Source of the DNA: Cadophora sp. MPI-SDFR-AT-0126
Lineage: Eukaryota; Ascomycota; Leotiomycetes; Helotiales; Ploettnerulaceae
Reading direction: 5' to 3'
DNA length: 64,000 bases
Assembly: GCA_020747065.1 (NCBI GenBank)
Contig: JAGMVK010000009.1
Span: 2,232,001-2,296,000 of the forward strand
The notes under the pieces were generated by a model. That model did not search any database. It had not been told where the DNA came from and saw nothing but the letters and a program-made list of their open reading frames with translations. A program made the translations under genes and the position numbers. Shown here piece by piece: positions 32,696 to 44,039 of this stretch. Each line of letters starts with the position of its first letter. Positions within the stretch are counted from its first letter, which is position 1.

Positions 32696-34439
32696 TCAAT
32701 GTTCAAGTCCTTTCACAGAGTCATACTCTATCTCCTCCTCCCACCCATGGGTGTCAAGGTTGTCGTTCAGGTGATTTGGCGACACAAGGAAGTCATCCAT
32801 TGAAAAGTTGAAGTCCTCGAGCGAGTCGACAACCACATCTTGAAACATTGTGTTTACGTCTTGCTTTTTGAGTACGAGGCCCATGTTGCTCGAATTGGTT
32901 GTTTCGGTCTGTGCTCGGCTTGTACTAGGGTCAGACGAGTTTCCCAGACTCACAGCAGATGACGACGTAGATCTCCTCAACTCGCTAGAACATGCAATGA
33001 TGGATGCTTCCGGCGTCTGAGAGACAGGATTGGCTGACCTGAAGCTCCGAATAATTTGCTGGAAAACGCCTTGGGCTAGGCCTATAACTTTGTCTGGGAA
33101 ATCACAGTCATCCGAGATCCCATCTAGCATATCTTCGAGTGCAGGGCGCATAAGCTTGGGAAGCTCACACCGTGCATAATCACCTAAGTCTTTGAGCAAG
33201 TTGCGGTCTTCATCGTCCAGCGTTGAGTGCTCTTTAGAGACATCGTAAGTCAAGTCATGGTCTGGCTGGTTTAGTCGGCAATTCTAGGTGGGGTACTACA
33301 ACTACTCACACGGCGATGGAACAGGATCGTCATTTGGAAAGATTATTCTGTACACTTTCACCCACTTCTCTTCTTCAGACATGTCAATGATTTTATTATC
33401 TGGTCCGCGAGGCTTCTTTTTCGACCGGATTAGTTGGAACTGAGCCTCGGTGACACCGTCTTGCGGTTCCTCAACTCCGATTTTGCAGGGAATTTCAATG
33501 CGCTGATGATCAGAAAGTCGAGCCGCTGATCCGAAGACCTGCTGGCAGCGGTTACACTGAAACTTAGGCAATTGATGCTTTCTGTCAAGGTGCTCCCTAT
33601 GATGAAATCGAATGTCAAATTCGTTGCAGTTGACAACAGTATGATTCAGTGACTCACTTGACTCGATGAACAGTCGACCAACCTGACCATGCGCAACTTC
33701 TCCACTTTTCGTATACTGTTGGATTGTGTTTGAGAAATGGACAAGCAAAGTTTCTAGCAGTCTCCGTTCCCAGTTTCTTACGTTTAAAAGGTGGAGCGAC
33801 GACGTCTTGGACGACGTCTTGGACGCCCTCTTCGCGATCCCTGGCTGTGCTGGCGCCAAATGTAAAGTCCTCGAAGTTTGGGACGGCTTCGCCGCTGCAA
33901 ATCTTGAGGCTTTTGATCTCTCTATCGAGCAAGCGGCTCTGTTCAGATACGCCATTACATGCGAGAGTCAGATGTTCTGTGCTTGCTACTTGGTCGGTAC
34001 GAATTTGCTTTGGATTTTGCATGCCCTTTTCTGTCCAGGCCGGCCCATTACTGGAATATCGCTGGTTGCGTCCGATAAAACTTGAGTTATCTCCGTGTTG
34101 ACGATCTAGAATGGCCAGCCTAAACTCAAGCCACTCGTTGAAGGATCTCATGACATGACTGATGATAGCGTCTTTCTTGGCGATCGCGTTGCATCCGTGG
34201 GATGAATGAACCTCTCCACCACCGGAGTGGTCGAAGCGTCGTTCCACAATGGGAATCCCTCTGAAGGGCAATTCACTCAAAATCAGATTGGCCTTCGTTT
34301 CAGTTGGTGTAGGTCTTGTATTGCTTTCTGCGTCGTCGATCGTGCTACATGATTTCGCAGAAGTGACGAATGGACCCCGGACGCAGTCAGAGCTTTGCCA
34401 TTCATCTACTCCCGCGATTTTGCAAATTTCCTTAGTCAT
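32696..34439 (-). CDS. C2H2-type zinc finger domain protein of the fungal FACPFLKHNP family
   Basis: Exons 34439-33658, 33596-33310 and 33261-32696 join in phase to at least 544 residues. The signature block ARNFACPFLKHNP, then CAWSGWSTVHRVKEHLDRKH, has paired Cys and His. It continues as FQCNRCQQVFGSAARLSDHQR, a degenerate C2H2 finger with Cys at the follow-up IPC. The family extension EEEKWVKVYRIIFPNDDPVPSPY is present, and its final Tyr appears only after splicing. The family is widespread in ascomycetes and is assumed nuclear, with unknown function. The 5' end is uncertain. The ATG at 34439 is a conservative start, and a further exon beginning with ATG 34721 could add an N-terminal Asn/Ser-rich piece. 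It is divergent from the gene at 34848 with little space between. Confidence 0.75.
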
Positions 34440-34847
34440 CGTTGTCTTCGCTCGAGTGCCACAAAATTTGAGAAACAATCGTTGATATTGATTGTTGCCG
34501 CAATTTGCCCAGAGACAGTCTTGAGAATAAGTCGAGGTGGTTGTTGTTGTTGCTCGAATTGGTCGCTTCTGCGTTTTGCGCAAAGGCGATATTTGCGCTA
34601 GCGCACAGCGGCCGCTCACCTATAATAAGCCCTGCACCGACCTTCAACTTGATTTTTCTGCTGGTCTCCAAACAACGACGGCCTTCTTACCTATAATTGC
34701 AAAGTAACGTGTCTGAAACATATTTTTGGCAGATCGACTTCAAGCAAGGCTTCCCTACGAATTTGGTAAATCAGCAGTCAATCAAATCCACGTACCACCT
34801 CCGCTCCCAAAGGTCCAAAGAAAACGGGTTTCAAGCAGGAGTAGGCC
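34440..34847. promoter_or_regulatory. Short divergent intergenic region
   Basis: About 400 bases separate two divergent genes and must hold both promoters. Part may be coding or leader sequence for the zinc-finger gene: a frame from ATG 34721 with a gtaaga...ttatag intron is plausible. I cannot identify a specific element. Confidence 0.4.
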
Positions 34848-35756
34848 ATGCCTCACACGGATGTGATTGGAGCAAGTGAGTCCTTCGTTTATCTCATCAT
34901 CTCTTTAATTCTGAAGGACGCCCCACTGAACCCGCGAACAGTGGACCCCAGGGAAGGTGACCTCTCCACCCTCGGCTCCGGCCTCGATCTTTTCGGCATT
35001 TCGACTCTGAACCCGAACCAATTTCTGAATAACTGCGTCTCTGTCACAATCGCGAAGACCCTTGGGTACTCCAACGTCCACGAGTTCTGGAAAGATACGC
35101 TCGGGGGCGATTTGCCTGACAAACCACTGAGCTTTGGCCAAATCAAACAGCTATTGCACAAGACCGGATGGGAGTTCAAATGGAAAGTTTATCAACCTTC
35201 GGGTGGGAAGTCCGCACACCACAATCTGCGGACGGACTTGGTCGAAGGCCCTGGGTGGGGACCGTTCCGGATGGTGGCATATACACGAGATGGGGGGATA
35301 GGACACTGCGTGGTATCTGGCCCGGTGTGCGAACTCGATCATAACCCTGAATTCACTTGCTACCAGCAGGAAACTCATGGGATTGATGTTTCGCACGAGG
35401 TACAAGCTTCGGATAGACTGTTTATGTTTTTCCTGCGATGCCCTCACGATGCTCCGCAGTGGGAACCATGGCGAGAACGAATATTCTGGAGGATGATTGA
35501 AAGGAGAAGGGATCCTGTTTGGCAGGCTAAGAGGCTCGAGACCTTCAACAATGCGCTCAAGATCCTCGGCAGGAAGCCAATCGATACCTGGCCGGATGGC
35601 AAGGAAAGTAAGGGCAAAGGAGGGAAGAACTTATCTCATGATGAGTTCCCGCAGTGGTTGCGAGACATTAGTCTAGTGCTCTCGCAAGAAATTCAGGTCG
35701 GGCACACAGCCCATGGCATACGCGTCCATGTACCTATAAAATGTGCATCGAGTTAA
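34848..35756 (+). CDS. Unrecognised protein with a possible papain-like (C-H-D) fold
   Basis: A single exon encodes 302 residues from ATG 34848. I do not recognise the family with confidence. The middle region has a feature of papain-like, C39 or Tox-PL type domains. A Cys stands at the start of a predicted helix (NNCVSVTIAKTLGY, residues about 62-75). About 90 residues later comes a GIGHCVVSGP strand with a His, then an acidic ELDHNPE. The spacing would allow a Cys-His-Asp triad. Before the His is a conserved-looking GPGWGPFRMVAYTRDGG. There is no signal peptide, although residues 10-22 are hydrophobic. The C-terminal third is basic and helical with many Trp. It shares a short promoter region with the zinc-finger gene. 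A peptidase, deamidase or inactive relative are all possible. Confidence 0.55.
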   Translation: MPHTDVIGASESFVYLIISLILKDAPLNPRTVDPREGDLSTLGSGLDLFGISTLNPNQFLNNCVSVTIAKTLGYSNVHEFWKDTLGGDLPDKPLSFGQIKQLLHKTGWEFKWKVYQPSGGKSAHHNLRTDLVEGPGWGPFRMVAYTRDGGIGHCVVSGPVCELDHNPEFTCYQQETHGIDVSHEVQASDRLFMFFLRCPHDAPQWEPWRERIFWRMIERRRDPVWQAKRLETFNNALKILGRKPIDTWPDGKESKGKGGKNLSHDEFPQWLRDISLVLSQEIQVGHTAHGIRVHVPIKCASS

Positions 35757-37355
35757 TTTTCTCTTGAGAGGTTAGGTGGTTATATTTATGTTGCAGTAGG
35801 AAGCGAACAATTGATAGTAAAGCGCCTCGTCCTCTCCTTTGAGAATCTCACTGTTGCTGTATGACGTGTGTTGAGGCACGGGCTGGAACCGGACTCCATT
35901 GACTGCTGCTGGTATTTGTGAAAAATACAATCGATATCAATATCAAGATGTAATTAACCATCTACATCTAAATTCACATATCTAATTTCAAGAATCACAT
36001 CCCCTTCTGAGGTGCCGTTAGGGGTCGAAGCAAGAAGAGAGAAGGCAGGCAGATAGTAGGATTCAAAAAATTTGAAATTCGATTCGTCTATCATCAAAAG
36101 CCAACAGCCTACATACGGCATGTCATGGCATGTCGTATCGTTCGTGGCCGGCATACCGTCTATTTACAACCACACTTTTCTTTCTTTTCCATCTTTCCCC
36201 CGCCCATCATCCATGGTCCATTATGCACACACTCCATCCCCCCTCTCTCATGCCTCCCTCCCCGTGCGAGCACAAAACAGATATGTACGCCCCGTTCCCA
36301 AACCCAACCCAGCCAGACCAAAATCGTCAAATCATAAACTTATCATGTAAACACCCTGATCCACCGTGTCTTTGCCGCCTCTCCTTCCGTACGACTCCTC
36401 CGATCACCATCCCGTACTCAGCCCACAGCAATCAAGTCAGACAAACCCAGATCAAGAAAATCCCCATGCGTCAGAAAAAATCGAATCGAAAGCCAGAAGA
36501 AAAGAAAAAGCATGGAAGAGTCAAAAAAGCCAACGCAATCTTTATCATAATCAAATCAATCATTTAGCCCATGCAGTCGTTACAATTCATCGATGCCATT
36601 CATTGGCAACTCCATCCAACTCCACCCTAGCCCATGCAGCGATAGAACTCCACTTCTCTGAAAGATCTGGCTTCCAAATTCCCCCGGCCACTTTGTACCC
36701 CATCGACAGATTGGGTCCATCAAGACAATCAGAAACCACCGCAGCCAAAAGAAAAAAGAAACAATAATTAAAAGCTTTGTAAAAGAAGAATCGCAAAGTC
36801 CACACATGGAGAATGAATTCCATGCGATGCAATGCAATCTCGTGTGACACCTCGCAAGCCGCTCAAGAAAGGGAAAGAAGTGACAAGTCAGATACAACTC
36901 GACTCAGCTCAGCTCGTCCCACGACTGTCAGGGTAGAGTCAGGTTAAGTGACTTGAGTCGAGTTGTACCCAGCATCGTCCACGGTAGAATCAAACAAAGT
37001 AAATTCCTTCCCCAGTCCAAACGCCACCAGCTTGCCAGCCAGGCAGTCCTGTTCAACCCAGCCCAACTTTCGTGTCATCATATATGTTCGTAACGCATCC
37101 TTTCATCATCAACAAACCCAAACCCAAACCCTAACCCAAATCCAGCGAAAAGAGACAACCATCATAAATCGGACAGAAAAACAGACACCCCATGAGATGC
37201 AAAATGCAAATGCGGGGCAATACAGTAAAGTATTGAAGAAGTGGAGAAGAAGATTTCCCGTTAATAATCTGAACAAGAAAGATGCGTAGAAAACTCCGTC
37301 ATATGCTCGCTTTTGACAGCTCGTGCTGTGTTGTGCTGAATAGATGTTCGAGTTT
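35757..37355. other. Intergenic region between convergent genes
   Basis: About 1.6 kb hold only low-complexity pyrimidine-rich frames at 36.1-36.9 kb, which I read as non-coding. A telomere-like tract lies near its right end and is listed separately. Confidence 0.45.
37111..37143. repeat. Telomere-like CCCAAA/CCCTAA tract
   Basis: Four C-rich heptamer or hexamer units follow one another, of the forms acccaa, acccaa, accctaa and cccaaa. One unit matches the fungal telomere repeat TTAGGG in reverse orientation. It is short and imperfect, so chance is a fair explanation. Confidence 0.35.
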
Positions 37356-37367
37356 CGATTAATTTAA

Positions 37368-39356
37368 TTATTGTTGTTTGGCAGCAGCCTCTCGCTCCCG
37401 GATTTGTTTCAGCTTAGAATCGAGGTTCTGAAGACGACTTTGGAGACTAATAGGTCCATCGCCAAAATCAAATGATTCGATTGAACGCCGTGTCTGGTGC
37501 ATGGTGGCGAAAGCAGATCGACGGATTGTGGCCGACCCATCCTGGAACAAGCGTCGTGGGAATGTATTGCTTGGTCCTGACTCTGAGAAAGGAGACCCAA
37601 GCCGATCACGAGGAGGTTCAAATGTAGCGGAGGGAAGAAGTTTCGGTCCCTCAGTAGGAGGGAGCACGGTCTGCGGTGGTACTGCTGTCTTAGGAGCATC
37701 TTCAACTGGGGAGAATTGGAAGAGACCCGGGCCACGATGTCTCAAAGCTTCATCGCCCAAAGAGAACCCACGACTTCGAACTCGTCGTTGATTCAATGGC
37801 GTACCAAACAATTGTTCATTGAGAATAGATGGTCGAACAATTGCACCACTGGGACTCAACTCCTCCTCTAGGTCGTGCTGGGCTCGTCGCTTCTGTGTGC
37901 CGTTCAACGAGTGAGGTTTGTGAAGTCGTAGAGGTGACCTGAGTTGTCTATCTGACTGTGTTCGAGGTGGAGAAGGTCGAGGTTCAAATGGATCCAAAGC
38001 CTTGGATGATGATGGGCCATACGTTCGTGCCGCAAATGGTGATCCAAGTCGCCGACCCCTCGACTCGGTGAGACTGAGTCCCATACCACGTGAATCACCA
38101 AAACTGAGTGGTTTGAACTCCTCTAGAGGTGGGAAAGATGAAGGTCCGGGTATGTCGGAGCTATCAGCAGAAAGTTGAGCCAGCGGTCCATCCGGCCGCA
38201 TAGACTCAGCAGTGCTGGTTGTAAGTGACATTGCAATATCCTTGGTATTGAAAGCAGATGATCGAGAAGGCTCAGGAGTTCGTAGTCGGAATTGAAGCTT
38301 GGTGAAAGGTGTCGGGCTGCGAGACTGCCAGTGACGATGTCGAGTGACAGAAGTATTGTCCTTCTTTCTGCACATTTCACGAAGATGATTACGGGTTGCA
38401 CCACCACTATGTGGCCATTGTGCGTAAGAGACCTTGGGATATTCAGCAGTTGGAGTGTTGCTGCCACTCTTCTCTGCCACGCTAGTTGAGTTCAGGGTCG
38501 AACCCAATCTTGTCGATCGACGAACGGGTGGTGATACTTTCTGACCCTTCCAGCTTCGCTTGGCTTCTCTTGCAACCCTGTAGCATACTCCTTCAGGCGG
38601 GACGGAACTGGCACCAATACGGAATGGAGTTACTGTAGGATCTTGAAGATACATGATGTACGTAGACCACAGATGTGCACTTTGAGCCTTGGTCCACGGT
38701 GCGTCCTTGCGGGTTTTTGATCTGAGTTTGCTGTTCAAAGGTTGGAAGACATCGGCTTGGAGAAGATAAGCCTTGCCTTTGCCTTTGGATAGGGCTGGAA
38801 ATTGAAATGGATCGGCAATATCCGATTCTGGGCTCGTACAACTTCCATCATCCGAAGGGCGAGATATTCGGCTACCGCTGTAGAATGAGTCGTCCGAGAA
38901 ATCAGATACGTCCGAAAGTGATGATCCAGGTCTGATGAAGTAGTCCTCAGCGGGCGACGGAGACCCCATGGTCCAATCTGGTCGTTGGACTGGGAGATCG
39001 ATGGAGAGTGTAGGCATCGGTGTCTTGGGAGGGGAGATAGCTCGGTTATCGAAAGTCAGAGGGGCGAGGAGACCAGTGTTGACAGACAGATCGTCTCTGT
39101 CGGGCATGTCCAAATCCTCCGCTGGTTCTTGTGCGAGTTCGATTGTAGGTACGGGAACATCTGCAGCAGCTACTGATGCCAGGAATTGTTGCGTAGGTGC
39201 TTGCAAGCTTGAAGCATTTCGTCTTCGGACCTTCAGTCGTTGTCGTGGAGGAGATGGTTGACGCGGTTCTTCGGAAGAAGGTTCTGGTGTGCAAGGTTCC
39301 TCGTACCTAAATCCTCTAGGAAGGGTACGTGATCCGTTTGAGTGATTATAAAACAT
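37368..39356 (-). CDS. Large disordered fungal protein with a conserved PWT...LW segment
   Basis: A single exon encodes about 662 residues. The first in-frame ATG is at 39356; the frame is open a little further upstream without ATG. Most of the protein is Ser/Pro/Arg-rich and probably disordered. One ordered block at about residues 225-285 reads DAPWTKAQSAHLWSTYIMYL, then DPTVTPFRIGASSVPPEGVC and YRVAREAKRSWKG. The Trp pattern resembles Myb/SANT-type helices. Conserved short blocks near the C-terminus include RSIESFDFGDGP, and the protein ends with a coiled-coil-like QNLDSKLKQIREREAAAK. This looks like a conserved ascomycete protein, possibly nuclear, but I know no function. Its 5' flank is unusually long. 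Confidence 0.78.
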   Translation of the reverse strand: MFYNHSNGSRTLPRGFRYEEPCTPEPSSEEPRQPSPPRQRLKVRRRNASSLQAPTQQFLASVAAADVPVPTIELAQEPAEDLDMPDRDDLSVNTGLLAPLTFDNRAISPPKTPMPTLSIDLPVQRPDWTMGSPSPAEDYFIRPGSSLSDVSDFSDDSFYSGSRISRPSDDGSCTSPESDIADPFQFPALSKGKGKAYLLQADVFQPLNSKLRSKTRKDAPWTKAQSAHLWSTYIMYLQDPTVTPFRIGASSVPPEGVCYRVAREAKRSWKGQKVSPPVRRSTRLGSTLNSTSVAEKSGSNTPTAEYPKVSYAQWPHSGGATRNHLREMCRKKDNTSVTRHRHWQSRSPTPFTKLQFRLRTPEPSRSSAFNTKDIAMSLTTSTAESMRPDGPLAQLSADSSDIPGPSSFPPLEEFKPLSFGDSRGMGLSLTESRGRRLGSPFAARTYGPSSSKALDPFEPRPSPPRTQSDRQLRSPLRLHKPHSLNGTQKRRAQHDLEEELSPSGAIVRPSILNEQLFGTPLNQRRVRSRGFSLGDEALRHRGPGLFQFSPVEDAPKTAVPPQTVLPPTEGPKLLPSATFEPPRDRLGSPFSESGPSNTFPRRLFQDGSATIRRSAFATMHQTRRSIESFDFGDGPISLQSRLQNLDSKLKQIREREAAAKQQ

Positions 39357-40104
39357 GTTGTTGTTTGCTGTGGAATGTAGGAGGTGGCGTGTTGGTGGGG
39401 GATGCAAGGGACCGACTGAGACTGGTGGTTACAGAAGCCAGGAGCAAGCGGTAATGCGATTACAGAATGGTAGATACAGCAAGATGTTTTTTGAAATTCA
39501 GGAGCGATCGAGAAGGTGTAGAGCTTGAATGGTGAGCGAAATTGGTGGTCGAGCGAAATCGTTTGATCGATCTTGCGGTTGGCGCGCAAACCAAACCACA
39601 AAGCCAAACTGCAACCACCCAAGATCTCGGGACCAATTGTTGACGAAAATGTCTGGAATGTACTCAAGAATTCCGCATCCGCATCTGCAAATCTGTTGGT
39701 TGTTGTGCGAGCAAGGTGAAATCGAGGTGGCTGGAGTTGAGGTTGAGGTCGAGGAATGATTGCGACGGCGGTTCGCGAGAGCAATGAACGCGCACGAATT
39801 GTCGGTCGAAGGATGCGATTGAAGTGTAAGGACAGTCCAGACGTATGCGATGGTTTGGAGGAGAGGAATGAGGATGGTGGATCGAATGCGCCGGGGAATA
39901 TCTGGGAGATGTTTCGTCTCGTGGTTGTTGAAGAGTCCAAACTAGTTCCCGCCTGAAGCTCCGATCCTGGGGCCTTTGCTTGTCAGAGGAATGGACGATC
40001 GGATGGGCGATTGCTCGACGATAAGGAAGAAGGGGAATGCGAAGGCAAAGAAAGGTCGAAGGTAGAATAGGTGAGGTCGAGTATGGATAAAGAGCGTAGA
40101 GAGT

Positions 40105-40245
40105 GGGTGAACCACAGGAGGAAGAGAACGAGGAAGACGAAGAGGAAGAGGTCGAGGTTGAGGGAACGAACGAACGAACGAACGACGAGGGTGGTCGAGT
40201 GCAGTGCGTGCGTGGGGAGAAGGTGAGAGGAAGAAGTGGGCGAGC
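40105..40245. repeat. Purine-rich tract with (AACG)5
   Basis: The plus strand is almost entirely A and G over about 60 bases (agga/agaga motifs). This leads into five perfect AACG units at 40164-40184 and further G/A-rich sequence. Seen from the minus-strand gene it is a pyrimidine-rich upstream tract, common in fungal promoters and leaders. Confidence 0.7.
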
Positions 40246-40276
40246 GACTGGACTGGACTGGACTGAACTGAACTGG
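40246..40276. repeat. (GACTG)n / (AACTG)n microsatellite
   Basis: About six consecutive five-base units occur: four of gactg type, then two of aactg type, ending in aactgg. It is a simple tandem repeat. Confidence 0.8.
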
Positions 40277-42710
40277 CGGTGGATAATTGGGGGAGGAATC
40301 AGGGCAGGCCCAGGCGTGTGTGCAGAGAGTGGATTGGCCCAGCCGAAGATCTGACCAAGGACAGGGGCACGCGAAGTGAAAGCCAGCGAATCAAAGTGAA
40401 CTTTATCCCGAAACACGCTGTCTGAATTGGGCGATTTGAGAGATACAGCCAATAGCAATTAATCATTCAGCGTCCACTGGTATTGTGTAGTATTTCTCGG
40501 TGGGGCGAATGCGATGCAGTGCGATGTGATGGATTCGAGGATTTGCCGTGTGCGCGTGGGATAAGAGAGACGAGGGTGGATTGATGGGACCTGGATGGAT
40601 GGAGAGATGCCCCCAGGTGGGTACGGTATGCAGATAGATGTCCAGTGGGATAGATACCGGTCCACAGAGAGAGGGACAGCAAAGGCAAAGGCTCCTCCTT
40701 CTATTCTGGCCTGCGTGCAGATGCAGATGTAGATGCAAATGCAACGTGCCTGGGTGGATATAAGTGCCTGTGTGATACAGCCAGGCGGATTGCAGAGTGC
40801 AGGACAGCCAGCCGGTGGTATTCGAAGTTCAACAACTGTTGATTCGTTGAAGAGATGGAGAGAGAAGTTGAACCTGAAGTCAAGCCAGACAAGACAAGTT
40901 TGGAAGAGGAAACCCCGTTTGGGCACTCTTCCAACGGCTGACGAAGTCGCAGAAGCAGGCAAAATCCCGTATGATCCAGATTAGGTACTCAGTCAATCAA
41001 TACTGGTGACACAATGTCTTGAATTGAGTAATCGGCGTGAACCGGCTAGGTAAATCCGATTTGATACAGATCCAAGTAAATGTCCGCGGATAAGGACTTG
41101 AGTGTGGAGTTGATAGTTTCTCGTGATAGTGCTTTTCTTAGGGTCTTGCTTTGGATTTCCTTTGGGATAGGATGAGAAGAGAACCTTGAGAAGAGGGCAC
41201 CACCAGTCCAACACGTCCAGCACGTCCAGCGTGAATGAATCAGGATCGAGGACTCGTAGAAAAGCTTGCGCAATTCACTTCAATCCACTCCACCTTATTC
41301 CGTGAGATGAGTGCAGTGCAGGTAGTGATGCTTCACGAGCGTAGAGTTCAGAGCAGCAATTCGTCTCCCCTCGTCTTTTAGCTTAAGTCCTTCTGAGTTT
41401 CTGGTCTCTGTCTATCTGTTCTGTCTGTTGTCGCTTCGTTTGTGCAGTCGAGACAGTCGCCAGGCTGTCAAGTGGATCCTCTCCTGACAACAAGTCCACA
41501 AGTGAAGATCGCGAATCCAATAATCCAAGGTAGTCCAGACGAATACAGCCAAAGTCAAAGTGGATACCTCCCGCCGGCACAAGAATCCGTAAGTGAGACA
41601 CGGGGGAAGTCAAGAATTGGATGAGAGGAGAGCTGGAGCTCCTCATTCATACATAAGAAGAATGCAGCTACGATAATACTCCGCAATTGTACAGTAGTCG
41701 AAACTCCCTAACTAACGAACGAACGAATACAGTGCGGGCAGCCAACTCAAGTCAACTCAACTCCTCCTCGCCCTCGCCCATGCCCTCTTCCACGTTCTCG
41801 ATCAGATCGGTCAGTCTGTGGGTCAGATTCCAGTCCAGTCTGCCCAGTTCCAGTTCCAGCTCGACGCGTCTCGCTTACCAGACGCGTCTGTGTCGCGTTT
41901 TTCTTCTCTCGCTTTTCTTTGTCACTCTACGCGTTCCATCCCACATCCAATCCAATCAAGAAACTCGTTCGCTTATTCTTGCCCCGCCCTCTTGCTCAGC
42001 TCAGCTCAGCATCCAAACGCGCTAACATACTACTTCAATCAACCTTTTTGCCTTCCCATATCAATATCATAAATTCATAGAGAAACGATCCCATATCATA
42101 GCATGAACACTTCCCCTCTAATTTCACTTTCATATCATCCTTTTATGGGATGTGAGTGTGCCCGGTCCTTGGGATTCAGGATCTAGAATGATGGCGTGGG
42201 AAAAATCAAGGCTGGTAGAGGGGGATGCAAACGCCTCAGTCTGAGCGTGAACGTGAACGTGATTGAGAGAGCGCGTCGTGATCGGATAGACGCGTCGGAG
42301 TTCCTCTTACGTCTGCATTCGCATGCTCACATCACAGGCTTGACTTTGCATCGTTGGTAGGTGGGTAGCAGGCAGCACGGTCAGGATCTCCAAAGCCTAC
42401 CGTTTGATTCCGTGGTTTGTACTCGATTGGGTTGGATTGGATTCGGTTTCCCACTCACTCCTCACCATCATCCAACCACTTAGATATCCATTCGTATCTT
42501 GGGTTCAGGCAGTCCATGCAAACCAAGCTCGTGTCTGTTCGTCCATCCAGCTGAACAGAAAAGGAGAAGAGGGGTTCATGTACAGTATATGTGCTGTAAC
42601 GTCAACCACGTACGTACATCAATCAGTCCGCGTGTATTTTGCCAACCAGCCTGACTTCCAATCGGGAAGATACTCACGGCAGGCTAGACATGAGGGAATA
42701 TGCACATGCG

Positions 42711-42741
42711 ATGCCATGCCATGCCATGCAATGCAATGCAG
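42711..42741. repeat. (ATGCC)n / (ATGCA)n microsatellite
   Basis: Consecutive five-base units occur: three of atgcc followed by atgca, atgca and atgca. It is a simple tandem repeat in the gap, with no coding frame around it. Confidence 0.8.
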
Positions 42742-44039
42742 TCAGGTTTTTGACAGTTCACCAAGCCAGGAGCGTTCCTCCTCACAACCTACAGTACAGT
42801 GCAGCGTGGGGAAAGTCCGCTGTCGGACACCACCACCACAACTGAGAGGAGATCTCAAGCCCAAACATGTGTGTACAAGCACAGTCTAGGCAATGCACTC
42901 CAACTTCAGAGGAAAAGAATGAATTCGTTTGATAGGATACAGTCCCCTTCTCCTCTGCACCTCATTCTGAACTTGGGTGCAAGAAAAGGCACATGCATCG
43001 AGCTACCTACATCCAATCCGAAATATCGTGTCTCTGAAGTAAGGCGAATATTATCTTACCCACAGCCACCCGCTTGTTTGCTGCACCGTTAGAAATGTCT
43101 CACTTAAACTCTCCGCCAGCCCCGGATCAGCACTCCGGGCATCGGTATCCGGCTCTTCCTGTCTCTCCTCTTCTTCCCGGTACTTGCTGTAATGGCATCA
43201 CTAAAATAACTCAAAGTCGAGAATATGCGACGTCGATGCATTCGCCTCATGAGGTATATGCCCAAAGTATCCCGCCACCATACATGCACTCACGCACTCA
43301 CGTATTCTCTGCTGATCCAGTGCCCAACGCACGCGTTGGAAACACGTCTCTTACTCGAGACTTATCAATTCACATCACATCTAAACCCCCAATGCAGTAA
43401 TCATCACATCAAGCCCCTCTACCCCTCCACTCCGCTCCCAGTCGTCGATCCTCACCTCGTCCTGGTCCGCGTCTCTCCACACCGACACCGACATCACACT
43501 AGCTGACATCCCGTCCCAATACCACGTTGGTGTCTCCATTCGACATTCCAACCACCCATATCGTATTCATGCATTGCAACGTCCATACTGCACCACCTTA
43601 CACTGCACTGCACCGCAGCGTAGAGAGTATCTGAAATTTTGGCCCAAGAGTGCTAGACGGTAAGTACAAGAAGAAAAAAAGCGAAAAAGTAAGTGGTAAG
43701 TAAATAAGTAAGTGCACCGGGTGTGAGACTAAAGAGGAGGAAATGTGTTATTCTATTCTGGAAAGTACACTACAGGCTTATATCCAGGTCTTGATGTGGG
43801 GGATCGACCTATCCACCAACTACGGGGCGGGGATGGGGAGATATGCTAGTTTCGCTTGCTGTGTTGTGTTGTGAAATAGCTGAAAGAGTGGAGCTACGAA
43901 GATGGTTTGTTAAATTGACATCGAGGCTTGTGCTTGAACAATATCATTTCTCAGCAGCGAGTTTGTCAAAGAAAAGAGAGATCAAACTTCCCATTCTCAT
44001 TGACCCCTCCGTCGCAAGCCCTCCTCTCTCCCCCACTAT

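Larger units (their letters stand above)
39357..44039. other. 4.7-kb gap rich in short tandem repeats and a purine tract
   Basis: No frame here looks like a real protein. The longest (39664-40458 minus) is a low-complexity Ser/Pro/Arg translation of a pyrimidine-rich strand. The region contains several tetra- and pentanucleotide repeats, listed separately. It could include a long leader and promoter of the gene ending at 39356, and a non-coding transcript is possible. Confidence 0.5.

Noticed and set aside
36130..36900. Overlapping plus- and minus-strand frames of 70-145 codons
   Set aside because: They are low-complexity translations of a pyrimidine-rich 3' flank between convergent genes, with no domain or splice support.
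39664..40458. 264-codon minus-strand frame rich in Ser, Pro and Arg
   Set aside because: It is the translation of a pyrimidine-rich, microsatellite-bearing strand. It has no domain, a Ser homopolymer, and overlaps simple repeats.
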